From an uncultured Candidatus Saccharibacteria bacterium (GTDB taxonomy: Bacteria > Patescibacteriota > Saccharimonadia > Saccharimonadales > Saccharimonadaceae): a stretch of DNA of 64,000 nucleotides. The notes beneath the pieces were generated by a model. The model searched no databases and was not told where the DNA came from. It worked only from the letters and a program-made list of their open reading frames with translations. Numbering within the stretch: the first letter of the stretch is position 1; each line of letters begins with the position of its first letter. Location of the stretch: assembly GCA_948945085.1 (NCBI GenBank), contig CARBGY010000005.1, forward strand, positions 3,243 to 67,242, in the 5' to 3' direction. Of the stretch, positions 8,217 through 16,423 are shown in pieces. Both the position numbers and the translations under genes were made by a program.

Positions 8217-9275
8217 ATGGCAAAAGCCAAACTAACAATGGATGAGTTGCTAGCAGGCGCGGAAGGCGTAAAGCGAGCAACAGCTGGGGAGACAGTAACT
8301 GGTAATGTGCTGTCAGTACGCAAACACGAGATCTTAGTAGATCTTGGTGCAAGGGGTGTGGGTGTAGTCCCACGACGCGAGGTTTCTTTCGCGAGGAATT
8401 TAAATGTTGGTGACGAGGTAACAGCATCGGTTATTGAGTCGGAAATGGGTGATGGTAGTATTCTGCTTTCACTTCGTAAAGCAGCCAAAGAAAAAGGCTG
8501 GGATGAAATTCAAGGACGCTTGGACGGTGCTGAAGTGATTGAAGTGACTCCATTTGATGCGAACCGTGGTGGTCTTTTGGCGGAATATGAGGGGATTAGA
8601 GGGTTCTTGCCGGTTTCTCAGCTTTCTGCAGAACACTATCCACGAGTTGGTAGTGCTGATAAGGATGAGATTTTACAGAGGTTGAATTCGTTGGTGGGTC
8701 AACCGATGAAAGTACGGATTTTGGATGCAAATCGCAAGGATAATAAGTTAATTTTCTCTGAGAAAGAAGCAGTTAAGGACGGTTTGGCAGAGAGATTCGC
8801 TGAGCTTCATGTTGGTGACGTTGTGAAGGGAATTGTGACTGGTGTGGTCGACTTTGGTGCTTTTGTAAATGTTGACGGTGTTGAAGGATTGATCCACATT
8901 TCGGAGATTTCTTGGGAACGTGTAAACAACCCAGCAGATTACGTGAAGGTTGGTGAAACTATTGAAGCGAAGATTATCGCAATTGACAAGGAACGTTTGT
9001 CACTTTCGATGAAACAGCTGACTGACGATCCGTGGCTTTCGGAAGTTGAGGGTTTGAAGCGTGGTGATGAGGTTGAAGGTACGATTACGCGTATTACACC
9101 TTTTGGGGCTTTCGTACAGATTTCGCCAGCGGTAGAGGCACTTGTACATGTCTCTGAGCTCGGGAACGGAAATGATGCTGATCCAGAAAAAGTTTTCACT
9201 TTGAATGAGCGAAAGAAGTTTAAGATTCTTGACGTCGATCGGGAAGGCCGTAAGATTAGCCTGACGATTGCTTAG
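8217..9275 (+). CDS. rpsA: 30S ribosomal protein S1
   Basis: 352 residues containing four S1 RNA-binding repeats: ~20-95 (GETVTGNVLSVRKHEI), ~100-180 (degenerate, ends KLIFSEKEA), ~195-268 (GDVVKGIVTGVVDFGAFV) and ~282-352 (GDEVEGTITRITPFGAFV). Repeats three and four carry the clearest GAFV...GLIHISE/ALVHVSE cores. S1 helps the 30S subunit load mRNA. Four repeats is shorter than the six of Proteobacteria and typical of Gram-positive-like S1. It is monocistronic, with a good promoter, a structured leader and a terminator at 9291-9317. A cassette array begins just after the terminator. Confidence 0.93.
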   Translation: MAKAKLTMDELLAGAEGVKRATAGETVTGNVLSVRKHEILVDLGARGVGVVPRREVSFARNLNVGDEVTASVIESEMGDGSILLSLRKAAKEKGWDEIQGRLDGAEVIEVTPFDANRGGLLAEYEGIRGFLPVSQLSAEHYPRVGSADKDEILQRLNSLVGQPMKVRILDANRKDNKLIFSEKEAVKDGLAERFAELHVGDVVKGIVTGVVDFGAFVNVDGVEGLIHISEISWERVNNPADYVKVGETIEAKIIAIDKERLSLSMKQLTDDPWLSEVEGLKRGDEVEGTITRITPFGAFVQISPAVEALVHVSELGNGNDADPEKVFTLNERKKFKILDVDREGRKISLTIA

Positions 9276-9290
9276 CAGTTGGGATGAGAA

Positions 9291-9318
9291 TGTGCCAGGG
9301 TGGGTGGCACATTTTTGT
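9291..9318 (+). terminator. rpsA terminator
   Basis: TGTGCC (9291-9296) pairs with GGCACA (9306-9311), followed by TTTTTG. Confidence 0.8.
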
Positions 9319-9348
9319 TTGGTGTAATTTACTGCACCGAGATTTACT

Positions 9349-9522
9349 GCACCGAGAAACCGAGGAATCGACCGTAGTAGTGCGACGGGAGGACGTTAGT
9401 ACTATTGAAACCGAGGTCGTACGCGTACGTAGCATTAGGATAAGTAGTAGCCGACCAGTAGATGCTACGCTCGCCCGCGCCCCTCAATGAACCAGTATTC
9501 AGAGCGACGTACCCGCCGCGTA
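9349..9522 (-). repeat. Family-1 FISUMP cassette A1 (array A)
   Basis: Read on the minus strand from CGCGGCGGG to GGTTTCTCGGTG. Encodes the module RGG-Y-V-A-LNTGSLR...YWSATTYPNAT...GFSVQ. It has no start codon of its own. Variable codons carry fixed third bases as in the other units. Just past its end, TTTACTGCACCGAGA is duplicated in tandem (9328-9356), so a second 3' end was left by recombination or slippage. Confidence 0.85.
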
Positions 9523-9529
9523 TATTAGC

Positions 9530-9704
9530 GCACCGAGAAACCGAGGAAGCGATTGTGGTAGTCCGACGGGATGCTGCTAGTACTATCGAAACGGAGGTGG
9601 TACGCGTACGTAGCATTAGGATAAGTAGTAGCTGACCAGTAGATGCTATTGATGCCCGCGTTCCTCAATGAACCAGTACCTAGATCGACGTTCCCGCCGC
9701 GTAC
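9530..9704 (-). repeat. Family-1 FISUMP cassette A2 (array A)
   Basis: Minus-strand unit starting YVRGG-N-V-D and ending GFSVR followed by TAA. The linker GCTAATATAC joins it to A1. It sits 20 bp after the stop codon of the DUF2726 gene on the same strand, in a different frame and with no ribosome site. Confidence 0.85.
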
Positions 9705-9723
9705 ATAAGAAGGAATTAGTTGA

Positions 9724-10281
9724 TTATTTCTGAGAGGATTTACGTTTGCGGGTGGTTGGACGGAGGAGACTGACTTCGTAGATGACGCGAGAAAAGTCTT
9801 CGATGATGGTTTGACGATCGAGCTTACTGGGTTTTGTAATGCGAACGAAGGGAAGATGGGCACTGCGGAAGAATTTTTCCATGTCTTTAGGATCGCTACC
9901 TGGAGTATGGTCGGTATTGGTTCCATCATCGATTTTAACGGCGCAGACAGGGCGCAGGGTACGTTTATTACAAAAGACAAAGTTGACTGTTTTATTTTCG
10001 ATGTAACTATATGCTTCGTGGCGATTTTGGTTACCAACTTTATGACTCAGAAGGGCGGAAAGGCTGACGTCGGGGATAATGTAGAATTTTTGACCGAAGA
10101 CGTCGTTTAGGACTTGGAAACAGTGTTTTTCGGCGCCAGTCATGAGTTGTTTTTTAGGACGATAACGGAAACGATCCATAGCGTCGCGACGGTTGCGTTT
10201 GGTGACGAAAACAACAAGAACGGAAACTATCAAAAAAGCGAGAGTAGCAATGCCGGCGATGGTGATAAATATTTTGTCCAT
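9724..10281 (-). CDS. DUF2726-like membrane-anchored protein
   Basis: 185 residues. One N-terminal membrane helix (~residues 5-27: TIAGIATLAFLIVSVLVVFV) is followed by a basic stretch and a soluble domain whose order (phenylalanine/tyrosine-rich core, CAVKIDDG, LPFVRI) fits the DUF2726 family, proteins distantly related to topoisomerase/nuclease-fold domains and often of unknown function. The domain should be cytoplasmic. Start ATG at 10281. A minus-strand promoter TTGCAT (10449-10444), 17 bp, TATAAT (10426-10421) gives a ~135-nt leader. Cassette array A lies directly downstream, so transcripts of this gene could read into the cassettes. Function unknown. Confidence 0.7.
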   Translation of the reverse strand: MDKIFITIAGIATLAFLIVSVLVVFVTKRNRRDAMDRFRYRPKKQLMTGAEKHCFQVLNDVFGQKFYIIPDVSLSALLSHKVGNQNRHEAYSYIENKTVNFVFCNKRTLRPVCAVKIDDGTNTDHTPGSDPKDMEKFFRSAHLPFVRITKPSKLDRQTIIEDFSRVIYEVSLLRPTTRKRKSSQK

Positions 10282-10420
10282 AATGTGTAAGATTATTATC
10301 TAGAATCTGGGTTTTGAGAAAGTGGAAAGGAGAGGCTTGGCGGTTGAGATTCTTTAAGATAAGTTGTTGTTAGAAAATAGCTATTCAAAATCAGTCCACA
10401 TGGGTTTGTGGGTTAATGTC

Positions 10421-10449
10421 ATTATAGCACAGATTAGTAAAAAATGCAA
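10421..10449 (-). promoter_or_regulatory. Promoter of the DUF2726 gene
   Basis: On the minus strand: TTGCAT, 17-bp spacer, TATAAT. No gene was found in 10282-10583 apart from this and the tRNA-Asn upstream region (TATAAT at 10543-10548). Confidence 0.55.
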
Positions 10450-10583
10450 TATGGTGGACTTAGAATGAAGAAAAGGGTGGTATTTTTAGCAAAAATGGAG
10501 CTAGGGTAGGAGTTTTTTTACTTGTTTTTTATGAAGTTGTGGTATAATGAGGGTATTGACGCTGTCAGTAAGCGTTGAGTTAA

Positions 10584-10658
10584 TCCCCGGTAGCTCAATG
10601 GTGGAGCAAGAAGCTGTTAACTTCGAGGTTACTGGTTCGAGTCCAGTCCGGGGAGCCA
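10584..10658 (+). tRNA. tRNA-Asn (GTT anticodon)
   Basis: A 75-nt cloverleaf. Acceptor TCCCCGG pairs with CCGGGGA, anticodon loop CTGTTAA gives GTT, T arm GGTTCGAGTCC, encoded CCA. A weak hairpin with TTTTTT follows at ~10670-10690. Confidence 0.95.
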
Positions 10659-10848
10659 ATCAAAAGGGTCTGCGTTGGCGGACTTTTTTGATGGTGAGGT
10701 GCTTGCGGAAGGGATTTGATTAGATTTAGTTTTGGGATGGGTAAAAAGGTTTCGAAAAGTGAGTAAATGTGGTAGAATGGGGGGAACAGTTTTTATTTAT
10801 TAAGTAAAATGCTAAAAATGTAAGATTAGCGTAAGAAAGGAGCCAGTG

Positions 10849-12666
10849 ATGAGCGCAGGAGTGGCGGGAAATTCGGCGATGGGTAATGATGCGGCGGAAA
10901 AAGTGATTCGGATTGCTGGTTCAATAACGGTGGATGAGCTAGCGCAAGCGTTGGGGTTGGCGGTGACGACGCTGATTGGTGAGCTTTTTAAGAATGGGAT
11001 CGTGGCGACGATTAACCAGCGTCTTGATTTTGAAACAGCGCAGATTATGATTGATGAGCTAGGGATTGCGAATGTGCGTTTGGAGCGAAAGAATACGGCG
11101 GCAAAATTGGCAGATGAAGGGCGAAGAGAGCTCAGTAAAGACGCAGTACTGAGGCCACCAGTAGTGGCGGTAATGGGCCATGTCGATCATGGAAAAACAA
11201 CGTTGCTCGATAACTTGTTGCATAAGAAGACGGTCGAAACTGAAGCGGGAGGAATTACGCAGCATATTTCGGCATATCAGCTTGAGCATGATGGGCGGAA
11301 AATTACTTTTTTGGATACGCCGGGACATGAGGCATTCGCGGCGATTCGGCAGCATGGGGCGATGTTGACAGATATAGTAGTCATTGTGGTGGCGGCGGAT
11401 GATGGTGTGAAGCCGCAGACTGTGGAGGCGATTAAGTTTGCGCAAGGGGCAAACGCGAAGATGATTGTAGCGATTAATAAAATCGATCGCGAGGGGGCGG
11501 ATGTAGAACGGACAAAGGCGGGTTTGGCTGAGCATGGATTAATGCCGGAAGAATGGGGCGGAGATATTATGATGATTCCGGTTTCGGCGAAGACAGGAGA
11601 GGGGTTGGAGAAATTGTTGGATAGTATTCTCTTAGTAGCGGATGTGGAAGAACTGAAGGCGGATGTGAAGATTCCGGCGGAGGGGCTGGTGATTGAGAGT
11701 CATATGGAGACAGGCAAGGGAAGTGTGGTGAATCTTTTGGTGACTGGTGGGGAATTGAAGGTGGGGGAGTTTGTAGCGGCGGGGGGTGCTTATGGTAAAA
11801 TTCGAACGATGGTGGATTTTCAGGGGAAACCAAAGGGTAAGGCGGGACCGTCGACGCCAGTAACGGTAACAGGTTTTAAAGATTTGCCGAACTTTGGAGA
11901 CAGGTTCTTAGAGTACGATGATGAAAAAAGTGCGAGAAGAGCAGCTTTAGTATATGCGCAGAATGCCCAGAACGAAGCGATGTCAGCAAATGTAACTTCG
12001 ACGGATTTGCTTCGAATGATGAATGTTGAAGATACGGCAAAAGTGTTTAATGTGATTGTAAAGGGGGATGTGTTAGGATCGGTGACGAGCGTAGTGGATA
12101 GTTTGAAAATGATTGATACGAAGGGTGAAGTGACGTTAAATGTGGTTGCGACGGGGGTTGGTGATGTGACGGAAAATGACATTTATATGGCGGCGGGTGA
12201 AAATACGGTAGTGTATGGCTTTAACGTGAGTGTGCCGACAAATATTGCAAAGTTAGCTTCGCGGGATGGAGTGGAAGTAAGAAATTTCCGAGTGATTTAT
12301 GAGTTACTGGACGATGCGCGTGATAGTATGGAGAAGTTGTTGGGCGAGGAAGTGGTTGAGACGGAAATGGGTGAGATGGAAGTGATGGGGGTGTTTAGAG
12401 TAACAAAGACAGAATTGATCGCGGGGGGTAAGGTGACGAGCGGGAAAGTTGTACCGAAAGTGAACGCGCGGATTGTGCGAAAGAAGGAAGTTTTGGGGGA
12501 GGCGGAAGTTGAGAGTGTACAAAAGGAAAGAATTGAAGCGAAGGAATTGATTGAAAATGAAATCGGGGGATTGGCGATGAAGACGGAGAAAAAGATCCAA
12601 CTAGAGGTTGGGGATAAGTTACAATTCTTTGTGCGTGAGAGGCGGCAGAGGAAGTTAGGGGAGTAA
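10849..12666 (+). CDS. infB: Translation initiation factor IF-2
   Basis: About 605 residues. GTPase that positions fMet-tRNA on the 30S subunit and promotes subunit joining. A short N-terminal IF2_N region (ITVDELAQALGLAVTTLIGELF) is followed by the G domain with the P-loop GHVDHGKTT near residue 107, DTPGHE (G3) and NKID (G4), then domains II-IV. It lacks the long N-terminal extension of E. coli IF-2, as is usual for reduced genomes. ATG 10849 is chosen because AAAGGAG lies ~7 nt upstream; GTG 10846 is in frame. Monocistronic here. Fmt and Def, partners in formyl-Met metabolism, lie 4-6 kb downstream on the other strand. Confidence 0.95.
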   Translation: MSAGVAGNSAMGNDAAEKVIRIAGSITVDELAQALGLAVTTLIGELFKNGIVATINQRLDFETAQIMIDELGIANVRLERKNTAAKLADEGRRELSKDAVLRPPVVAVMGHVDHGKTTLLDNLLHKKTVETEAGGITQHISAYQLEHDGRKITFLDTPGHEAFAAIRQHGAMLTDIVVIVVAADDGVKPQTVEAIKFAQGANAKMIVAINKIDREGADVERTKAGLAEHGLMPEEWGGDIMMIPVSAKTGEGLEKLLDSILLVADVEELKADVKIPAEGLVIESHMETGKGSVVNLLVTGGELKVGEFVAAGGAYGKIRTMVDFQGKPKGKAGPSTPVTVTGFKDLPNFGDRFLEYDDEKSARRAALVYAQNAQNEAMSANVTSTDLLRMMNVEDTAKVFNVIVKGDVLGSVTSVVDSLKMIDTKGEVTLNVVATGVGDVTENDIYMAAGENTVVYGFNVSVPTNIAKLASRDGVEVRNFRVIYELLDDARDSMEKLLGEEVVETEMGEMEVMGVFRVTKTELIAGGKVTSGKVVPKVNARIVRKKEVLGEAEVESVQKERIEAKELIENEIGGLAMKTEKKIQLEVGDKLQFFVRERRQRKLGE

Positions 12667-12735
12667 AGTAAAGGGGGGATTTTTTGATGTTTGGGAATAT
12701 GCCCATAAGAAGTTTAGTTTTTAGCATAAAAGTCA

Positions 12736-12764
12736 TTGACATTGCGCCTACGCTTTGAGATAAT
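12736..12764 (+). promoter_or_regulatory. Promoter of the FISUMP surface gene
   Basis: TTGACA (12736-12741), 17 bp, GATAAT (12759-12764), followed by a ~50-nt leader ending in AAAAGGGGA before ATG. Confidence 0.7.
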
Positions 12765-12820
12765 TGAAAGTATATAAGGTCATGGTTTAAAATAACTAGT
12801 CGTAAAAAGGGGACAATTAC

Positions 12821-14674
12821 ATGAAACTAAACAAAATTATTAAAAGGAGCCGCATCGGGACGTTTGGATGTGCGGGTTTGTTTGGCTTGCTCGCAGCTAC
12901 TATGCTTTGTCCGATGAGCGCGGATAGTGCGAATGCTGATACGCAAACGTCCTCGAGAGTGCAGGCAAATGTTCAGTCGATGATTTCGATTGGTCTGCAG
13001 CAGGCGGTGGAAATTGATGTAACACCGAAGTCTGGTGGTGTTTTTGGAAAGAACACTGCGACGATGACAGTAACGACGAATAGCGCGAATGGCTATAGTG
13101 TTTCGATGTCGACGACTGGTGATGGTACTTTGAAGAACGTTGATGCGTCAAATACGGCGAAGATTAATCCGGTGGCGGCTGGCGCATCAGAAAGTTCGTT
13201 TGGTGAGAATACTTGGGGTTATGCTTTAGCGAAAAAAGGCGAAGCAGCGTCAACTTATAATCCGGTTTCGACAACTGGTCAAGAAGTTTTGAATGTTTCC
13301 AAAAGTGATATTACTCCAGATGCAAATGGATATATTAATCCGGTCAGTTATGATCTAACTTTTGGTACGCAAGTAGGGACAAACTTACCGGCGGGATCTT
13401 ATACGAATAATGTATTGATTTCGGCAGTGGCGAATCCGGTAACTGTAACTAACTTGTTGCAACTTACTTATATGCAGGATATGACTTCGGATATTTGTAA
13501 GAATACAGAACTGCACACTGAAAAACAACTGATTGATACGCGTGATGGAAATGCGTACTTTGTAGCGAAGCTTCGCGATGGTAATTGTTGGATGGTACAA
13601 AACTTAGCTTTGAATTTAACAAGTAATGGTCTTAGTGCGAGTGATTCGGATCTTGAGAAGGATTGGAACCCAGCGAATTGTAATATGAAGATTACTTTAA
13701 CGGATCAGGCTGACGGAACGCAGACAAATGCGATTACAACTGGTAGCCAGTATGCTGATAATAATGGTGGCACGACGGGTAATTATATGTGTCCGCAGGC
13801 TACGGAGACTTCGGTGCCGAAGAAAGTGGCAAGTCCTTTGCAGATTGATACGAGGTCTTGGAATCTTGGAAAGTATATTTTAATTGACCCTGAGGATGGA
13901 ACGCTTTGTACTGCTTCTGGCGGTTCTGATCAATACGACTCCGTTTTAACTGGTGGTAGTCTTTCCTCTTGTGCTCATGTAGGGTTCTTGGATGTGAGTG
14001 GTCCGGAGTGGAAACCGACTTTTAAGGCGCAACAGGGAACTTGGAATTATGCAGCGAACGAAAATAAGTGGGAAACTACGATTGGTGATAGCGCTAATTC
14101 GGTCTTAATTGCGGCAAACACAGAAACGAAAGAGTATGATCCACACTATTTAATTGGCAATTATTATCAGTTTAATACCGCAACGGCTGGTCGCGGTGGA
14201 TCGCAGGCGAATACGAACGTCGAGGGTAGTATCTGTCCAAAAGGTTGGAAATTACCTTTGTCAGGGAACAATACTTCGATTCCGGCGCTCGATAATAATA
14301 ACAAGAATGGCAGCTTTTATAATATGTTGGCGGGTTATGGCTTGACGAGTAAGGTAAGTAGTGAAGCAGTAACAGGTGTGAGCGTGGTTCAACCAGCTGG
14401 ACAAGCAAATGCAACTTATAATGTTGGTGCGGGTGAGTTTAACATTGCAGGCGCACCTCTTCACTTCGTCCGTAGCGGATGGGAAAGCCCCAATCGTGGC
14501 AGCATGCGCAAAGTCGGGTATAATGGTTATTTACGTTCAAGCATTACAACTACATATAGCAATATAACTACTGCTACAACTTATGAGGCTGGTGTGTATA
14601 ACACTAGTTTAAATCCCTCTAATGGTTTAGCTGATCGTTTAGCAGGTATCCCCATCCGCTGTCTAAATGTATAA
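12821..14674 (+). CDS. Secreted FISUMP-domain surface protein with exchangeable C-terminus
   Basis: 617 residues. A signal peptide (KIIKRSRIGTFGCAGLFGLL...ADSANA) is followed by a beta-rich N-terminal region (~45-215), which is closely related to that of the gene starting at 63122 (shared patterns such as MISIGLQQAVEID and FGTQVGTNLPAGSY). A FISUMP domain (Fibrobacter succinogenes major paralogous domain, related to C-type-lectin/FGE folds) spans ~225-617: DTRDGNAYFVAKLRDGNCWM, CPKGWKLP, then a terminal module beginning HFVRSG (~545) and ending PIRCLNV. The terminal module is the same unit found detached at 1397-1612 and 32285-32477. No C-terminal anchor is visible. Probably an extracellular ligand- or host-binding protein; binding partner unknown. 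FISUMP assignment is from motif recognition. Confidence 0.8.
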   Translation: MKLNKIIKRSRIGTFGCAGLFGLLAATMLCPMSADSANADTQTSSRVQANVQSMISIGLQQAVEIDVTPKSGGVFGKNTATMTVTTNSANGYSVSMSTTGDGTLKNVDASNTAKINPVAAGASESSFGENTWGYALAKKGEAASTYNPVSTTGQEVLNVSKSDITPDANGYINPVSYDLTFGTQVGTNLPAGSYTNNVLISAVANPVTVTNLLQLTYMQDMTSDICKNTELHTEKQLIDTRDGNAYFVAKLRDGNCWMVQNLALNLTSNGLSASDSDLEKDWNPANCNMKITLTDQADGTQTNAITTGSQYADNNGGTTGNYMCPQATETSVPKKVASPLQIDTRSWNLGKYILIDPEDGTLCTASGGSDQYDSVLTGGSLSSCAHVGFLDVSGPEWKPTFKAQQGTWNYAANENKWETTIGDSANSVLIAANTETKEYDPHYLIGNYYQFNTATAGRGGSQANTNVEGSICPKGWKLPLSGNNTSIPALDNNNKNGSFYNMLAGYGLTSKVSSEAVTGVSVVQPAGQANATYNVGAGEFNIAGAPLHFVRSGWESPNRGSMRKVGYNGYLRSSITTTYSNITTATTYEAGVYNTSLNPSNGLADRLAGIPIRCLNV

Positions 14675-14770
14675 ATATAATATCTAAGTAAGACAAAAGT
14701 AGTTAGGCTAAAACAACCAGTCTTCACTTCGTCTTTGCTCTTGCTCTGAGAGGTCATCTTCTGGCCTCTC
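14649..14770 (+). repeat. 122-bp flank repeat (copy 1), overlaps end of surface gene and terminator
   Basis: Begins TCCCCATCCGCTGTCTAAAT, covers the last codons and the terminator, and is identical base for base to the reverse complement of 32189-32310. It brackets the 3' side of family-2 cassettes. TCTTCACTTCGTC occurs both just before the cassette (14458-14470) and inside this flank (14721-14733), so the module is flanked by 13-bp direct repeats. Confidence 0.9.
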
Positions 14771-14775
14771 TTTTG
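14744..14775 (+). terminator. Terminator of the FISUMP surface gene
   Basis: AGAGGTCA/TGGCCTCT stem with CTTTTGC downstream; same hairpin as at 1683-1716. From 14776 to 14962 I see only an AGCGCC/GGCGCT hairpin near 14895-14915 and no gene. Confidence 0.65.
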
Positions 14776-14962
14776 CTATTGATAGGTAATTACTAATATG
14801 GATTATGGTGGTTTGGAATGGAGTTGGAAGAAAAAGGTTCGGGGTAGAAATGTAGAAATGGAGCAAGGTGGAAATCAAGTGCGCGAAGCGGAACAAGCGC
14901 CCAAAGAGGCGCTCTTGTCATAAAGTAGAAAAGATGGTATAAAATTAGGATGTTGGTTTGGG

Positions 14963-15961
14963 CTAGGTTGAATCACTTTTCAGGCGATCTTGACGAAGCT
15001 GATGATTGTATTCACGCGTAGTGAGACGTTCGATTTCAACAATTTGCTCGAGGATTTCGCAAAGTTCGCGATGATGCATAAGACGAAGATTCTCGATGTT
15101 GGCGAGAGAATTACGGATGTTGCGGATATTGATGAGGATATTGAAAAGATTTTGGGCTTGTGGTGAAGTGGCGGGACAAGCAGTTTGGCTAACTGCGACG
15201 GAGAGAACGCTTTGGAGTTGTTGGCGAACGATGCCAGCATGAGGACGTGCGTTGGCGAAGTTAAGGTAACTCACTAGAGCTTCGTTGGCATCAAAAATGA
15301 TTTGGCGGACGAGGGTGTCGCGCGCAAGGCTGTCGGAAATGCGTTTACAATTATGGTAGAGCGATCGGTTCATGGCGAGAAGTAAATTATAGAGTTCCGG
15401 GGAAGGGGATTTAGGGATAATGATGGAAGTAATGCGGGCGACGTCTTGGCGGGATTTGTCGCGAAGTTTGGCGATTTGTTCCTCGCTGTAGGTTTTGGGG
15501 AGTTTGTAAAAATGTAATTCAGGAGTGTTAAGGTCGTGATCGGGGAAGATGCCAATTTCGTGGAGTTGAGCTTCAAGTTGGCTAAGGACTCGGATAGAAA
15601 TAATCCCTTCGTCGGAACGGGAGTAGTTGTCAGTATCATTCTTAATGTTGTAGCGACGATGAATGCGATCGGCGATGGTGAGGGCATAGAATAAGACGGA
15701 GCGACCAGCAATTTTTCCAAAATTGTCGGTAGAATCAAAGACGAGGAGATGATGATCGTTGGTAGCTTCAAATTGCATAGCTTGAGATTTGATGTAGTGT
15801 TGGCGCTTTTGTAAAGCTTGGCGGGCGGCATGGATAGAGTTTTTAGTTTCGCTAGAAGGGGATTGAGTGAGAAGTTGTTGGAGTTCTGTTTCGATTTCGT
15901 GCAGATTAAGATTGAGATATTGTTCAAGCAGCGCTGTTTTGGTGGATGGCGTTTTTGTCAT
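14963..15961 (-). CDS. Conserved-looking helical protein of unknown function, C-terminal four-helix-bundle-like
   Basis: 332 residues, soluble, almost wholly helical by residue pattern; no signal peptide. Residues ~1-60 are a coiled helix (LLEQYLNLNLHEIETELQQL), ~65-185 contain VFDSTDNFGKIAGRS and a likely alpha/beta core, and ~195-325 form four amphipathic helices (LLLAMNRSLYHNC; IIFDANEALVSYLNFANA; NIRNIRNSLANIENLRLMHH; ELCEILEQIVEIERL). That bundle has the spacing and character of Avd-like/23S-IVS four-helix bundles, including an N-L-R-L-x-x-x-R-E-L turn, but I cannot confirm homology. It lies tail-to-tail with the FISUMP surface gene. Start ATG 15961. Function not assigned. Confidence 0.6.
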   Translation of the reverse strand: MTKTPSTKTALLEQYLNLNLHEIETELQQLLTQSPSSETKNSIHAARQALQKRQHYIKSQAMQFEATNDHHLLVFDSTDNFGKIAGRSVLFYALTIADRIHRRYNIKNDTDNYSRSDEGIISIRVLSQLEAQLHEIGIFPDHDLNTPELHFYKLPKTYSEEQIAKLRDKSRQDVARITSIIIPKSPSPELYNLLLAMNRSLYHNCKRISDSLARDTLVRQIIFDANEALVSYLNFANARPHAGIVRQQLQSVLSVAVSQTACPATSPQAQNLFNILINIRNIRNSLANIENLRLMHHRELCEILEQIVEIERLTTREYNHQLRQDRLKSDST

Positions 15962-16126
15962 TAAATACGAAGTTCCAAAGTTATTAATGCTTAAGCATAA
16001 TTATACTTATTATATCTCAAAAACTAGCAAAAGTCGATATTTACGTTTATGAATAAAAGAGATAAAGGTACTTTTAAAAGTCGACATTGGAAACCGTTTG
16101 TGCTATACTGTAGAAAAGGAGAAAAA

Positions 16127-16423
16127 ATGATTCGGGTAGATGAGGAATTTATGGCGGAAGTTGGGCTAGCAGAAATGCCGGCCGCAGAGAAGCAGGAGTT
16201 TATGAACTATGCGGAGGAAGAACTTGAGGTGCGGGTTGGTCAGCAAATTGGGGCAAGGATGACAGATGCGCAGTTGGATGAGTTTGAGCGGATTTTTGAT
16301 GTAGCCGAGGCGGCGGAATGGTTGGAGAAGAATGTGCCGAATTATCGTGAAATTGTAGAAAATGTTTTTGGGGCGTTTAAGAAGGAATTGATTGCTGAGC
16401 AGGCGAAGATTCTTGGGTATTAG
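16127..16423 (+). CDS. Small acidic DUF5663-like protein
   Basis: 98 residues, MIRVDEEFMAEVGLAEMPAAEKQEFM... rich in Glu/Ala and helical. The pattern (a short helix, then a loop with QLDEFERIFD, then an EAAEWLEKNVPNYREIVE helix) fits the DUF5663 family frequent in Patescibacteria, of unknown function. An in-frame ATG at 16049 lies upstream, but a TATACT (with TCGACA 17 bp upstream) ends 17 nt before ATG 16127 and AAAAGGAG sits in the leader, so 16127 is the start. The 3' end overlaps fmt by 4 bp in a convergent arrangement. A second protein of this type is at 34840. Confidence 0.65.
   Translation: MIRVDEEFMAEVGLAEMPAAEKQEFMNYAEEELEVRVGQQIGARMTDAQLDEFERIFDVAEAAEWLEKNVPNYREIVENVFGAFKKELIAEQAKILGY

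Noticed and set aside
9284..9490. Plus-strand ORF over array A
   Set aside because: Antisense to cassettes; low-information Arg/Ser/Val sequence.
14963..15961. Calling this gene avd
   Set aside because: Similarity is by helix pattern only and the protein is about twice the size of Avd.
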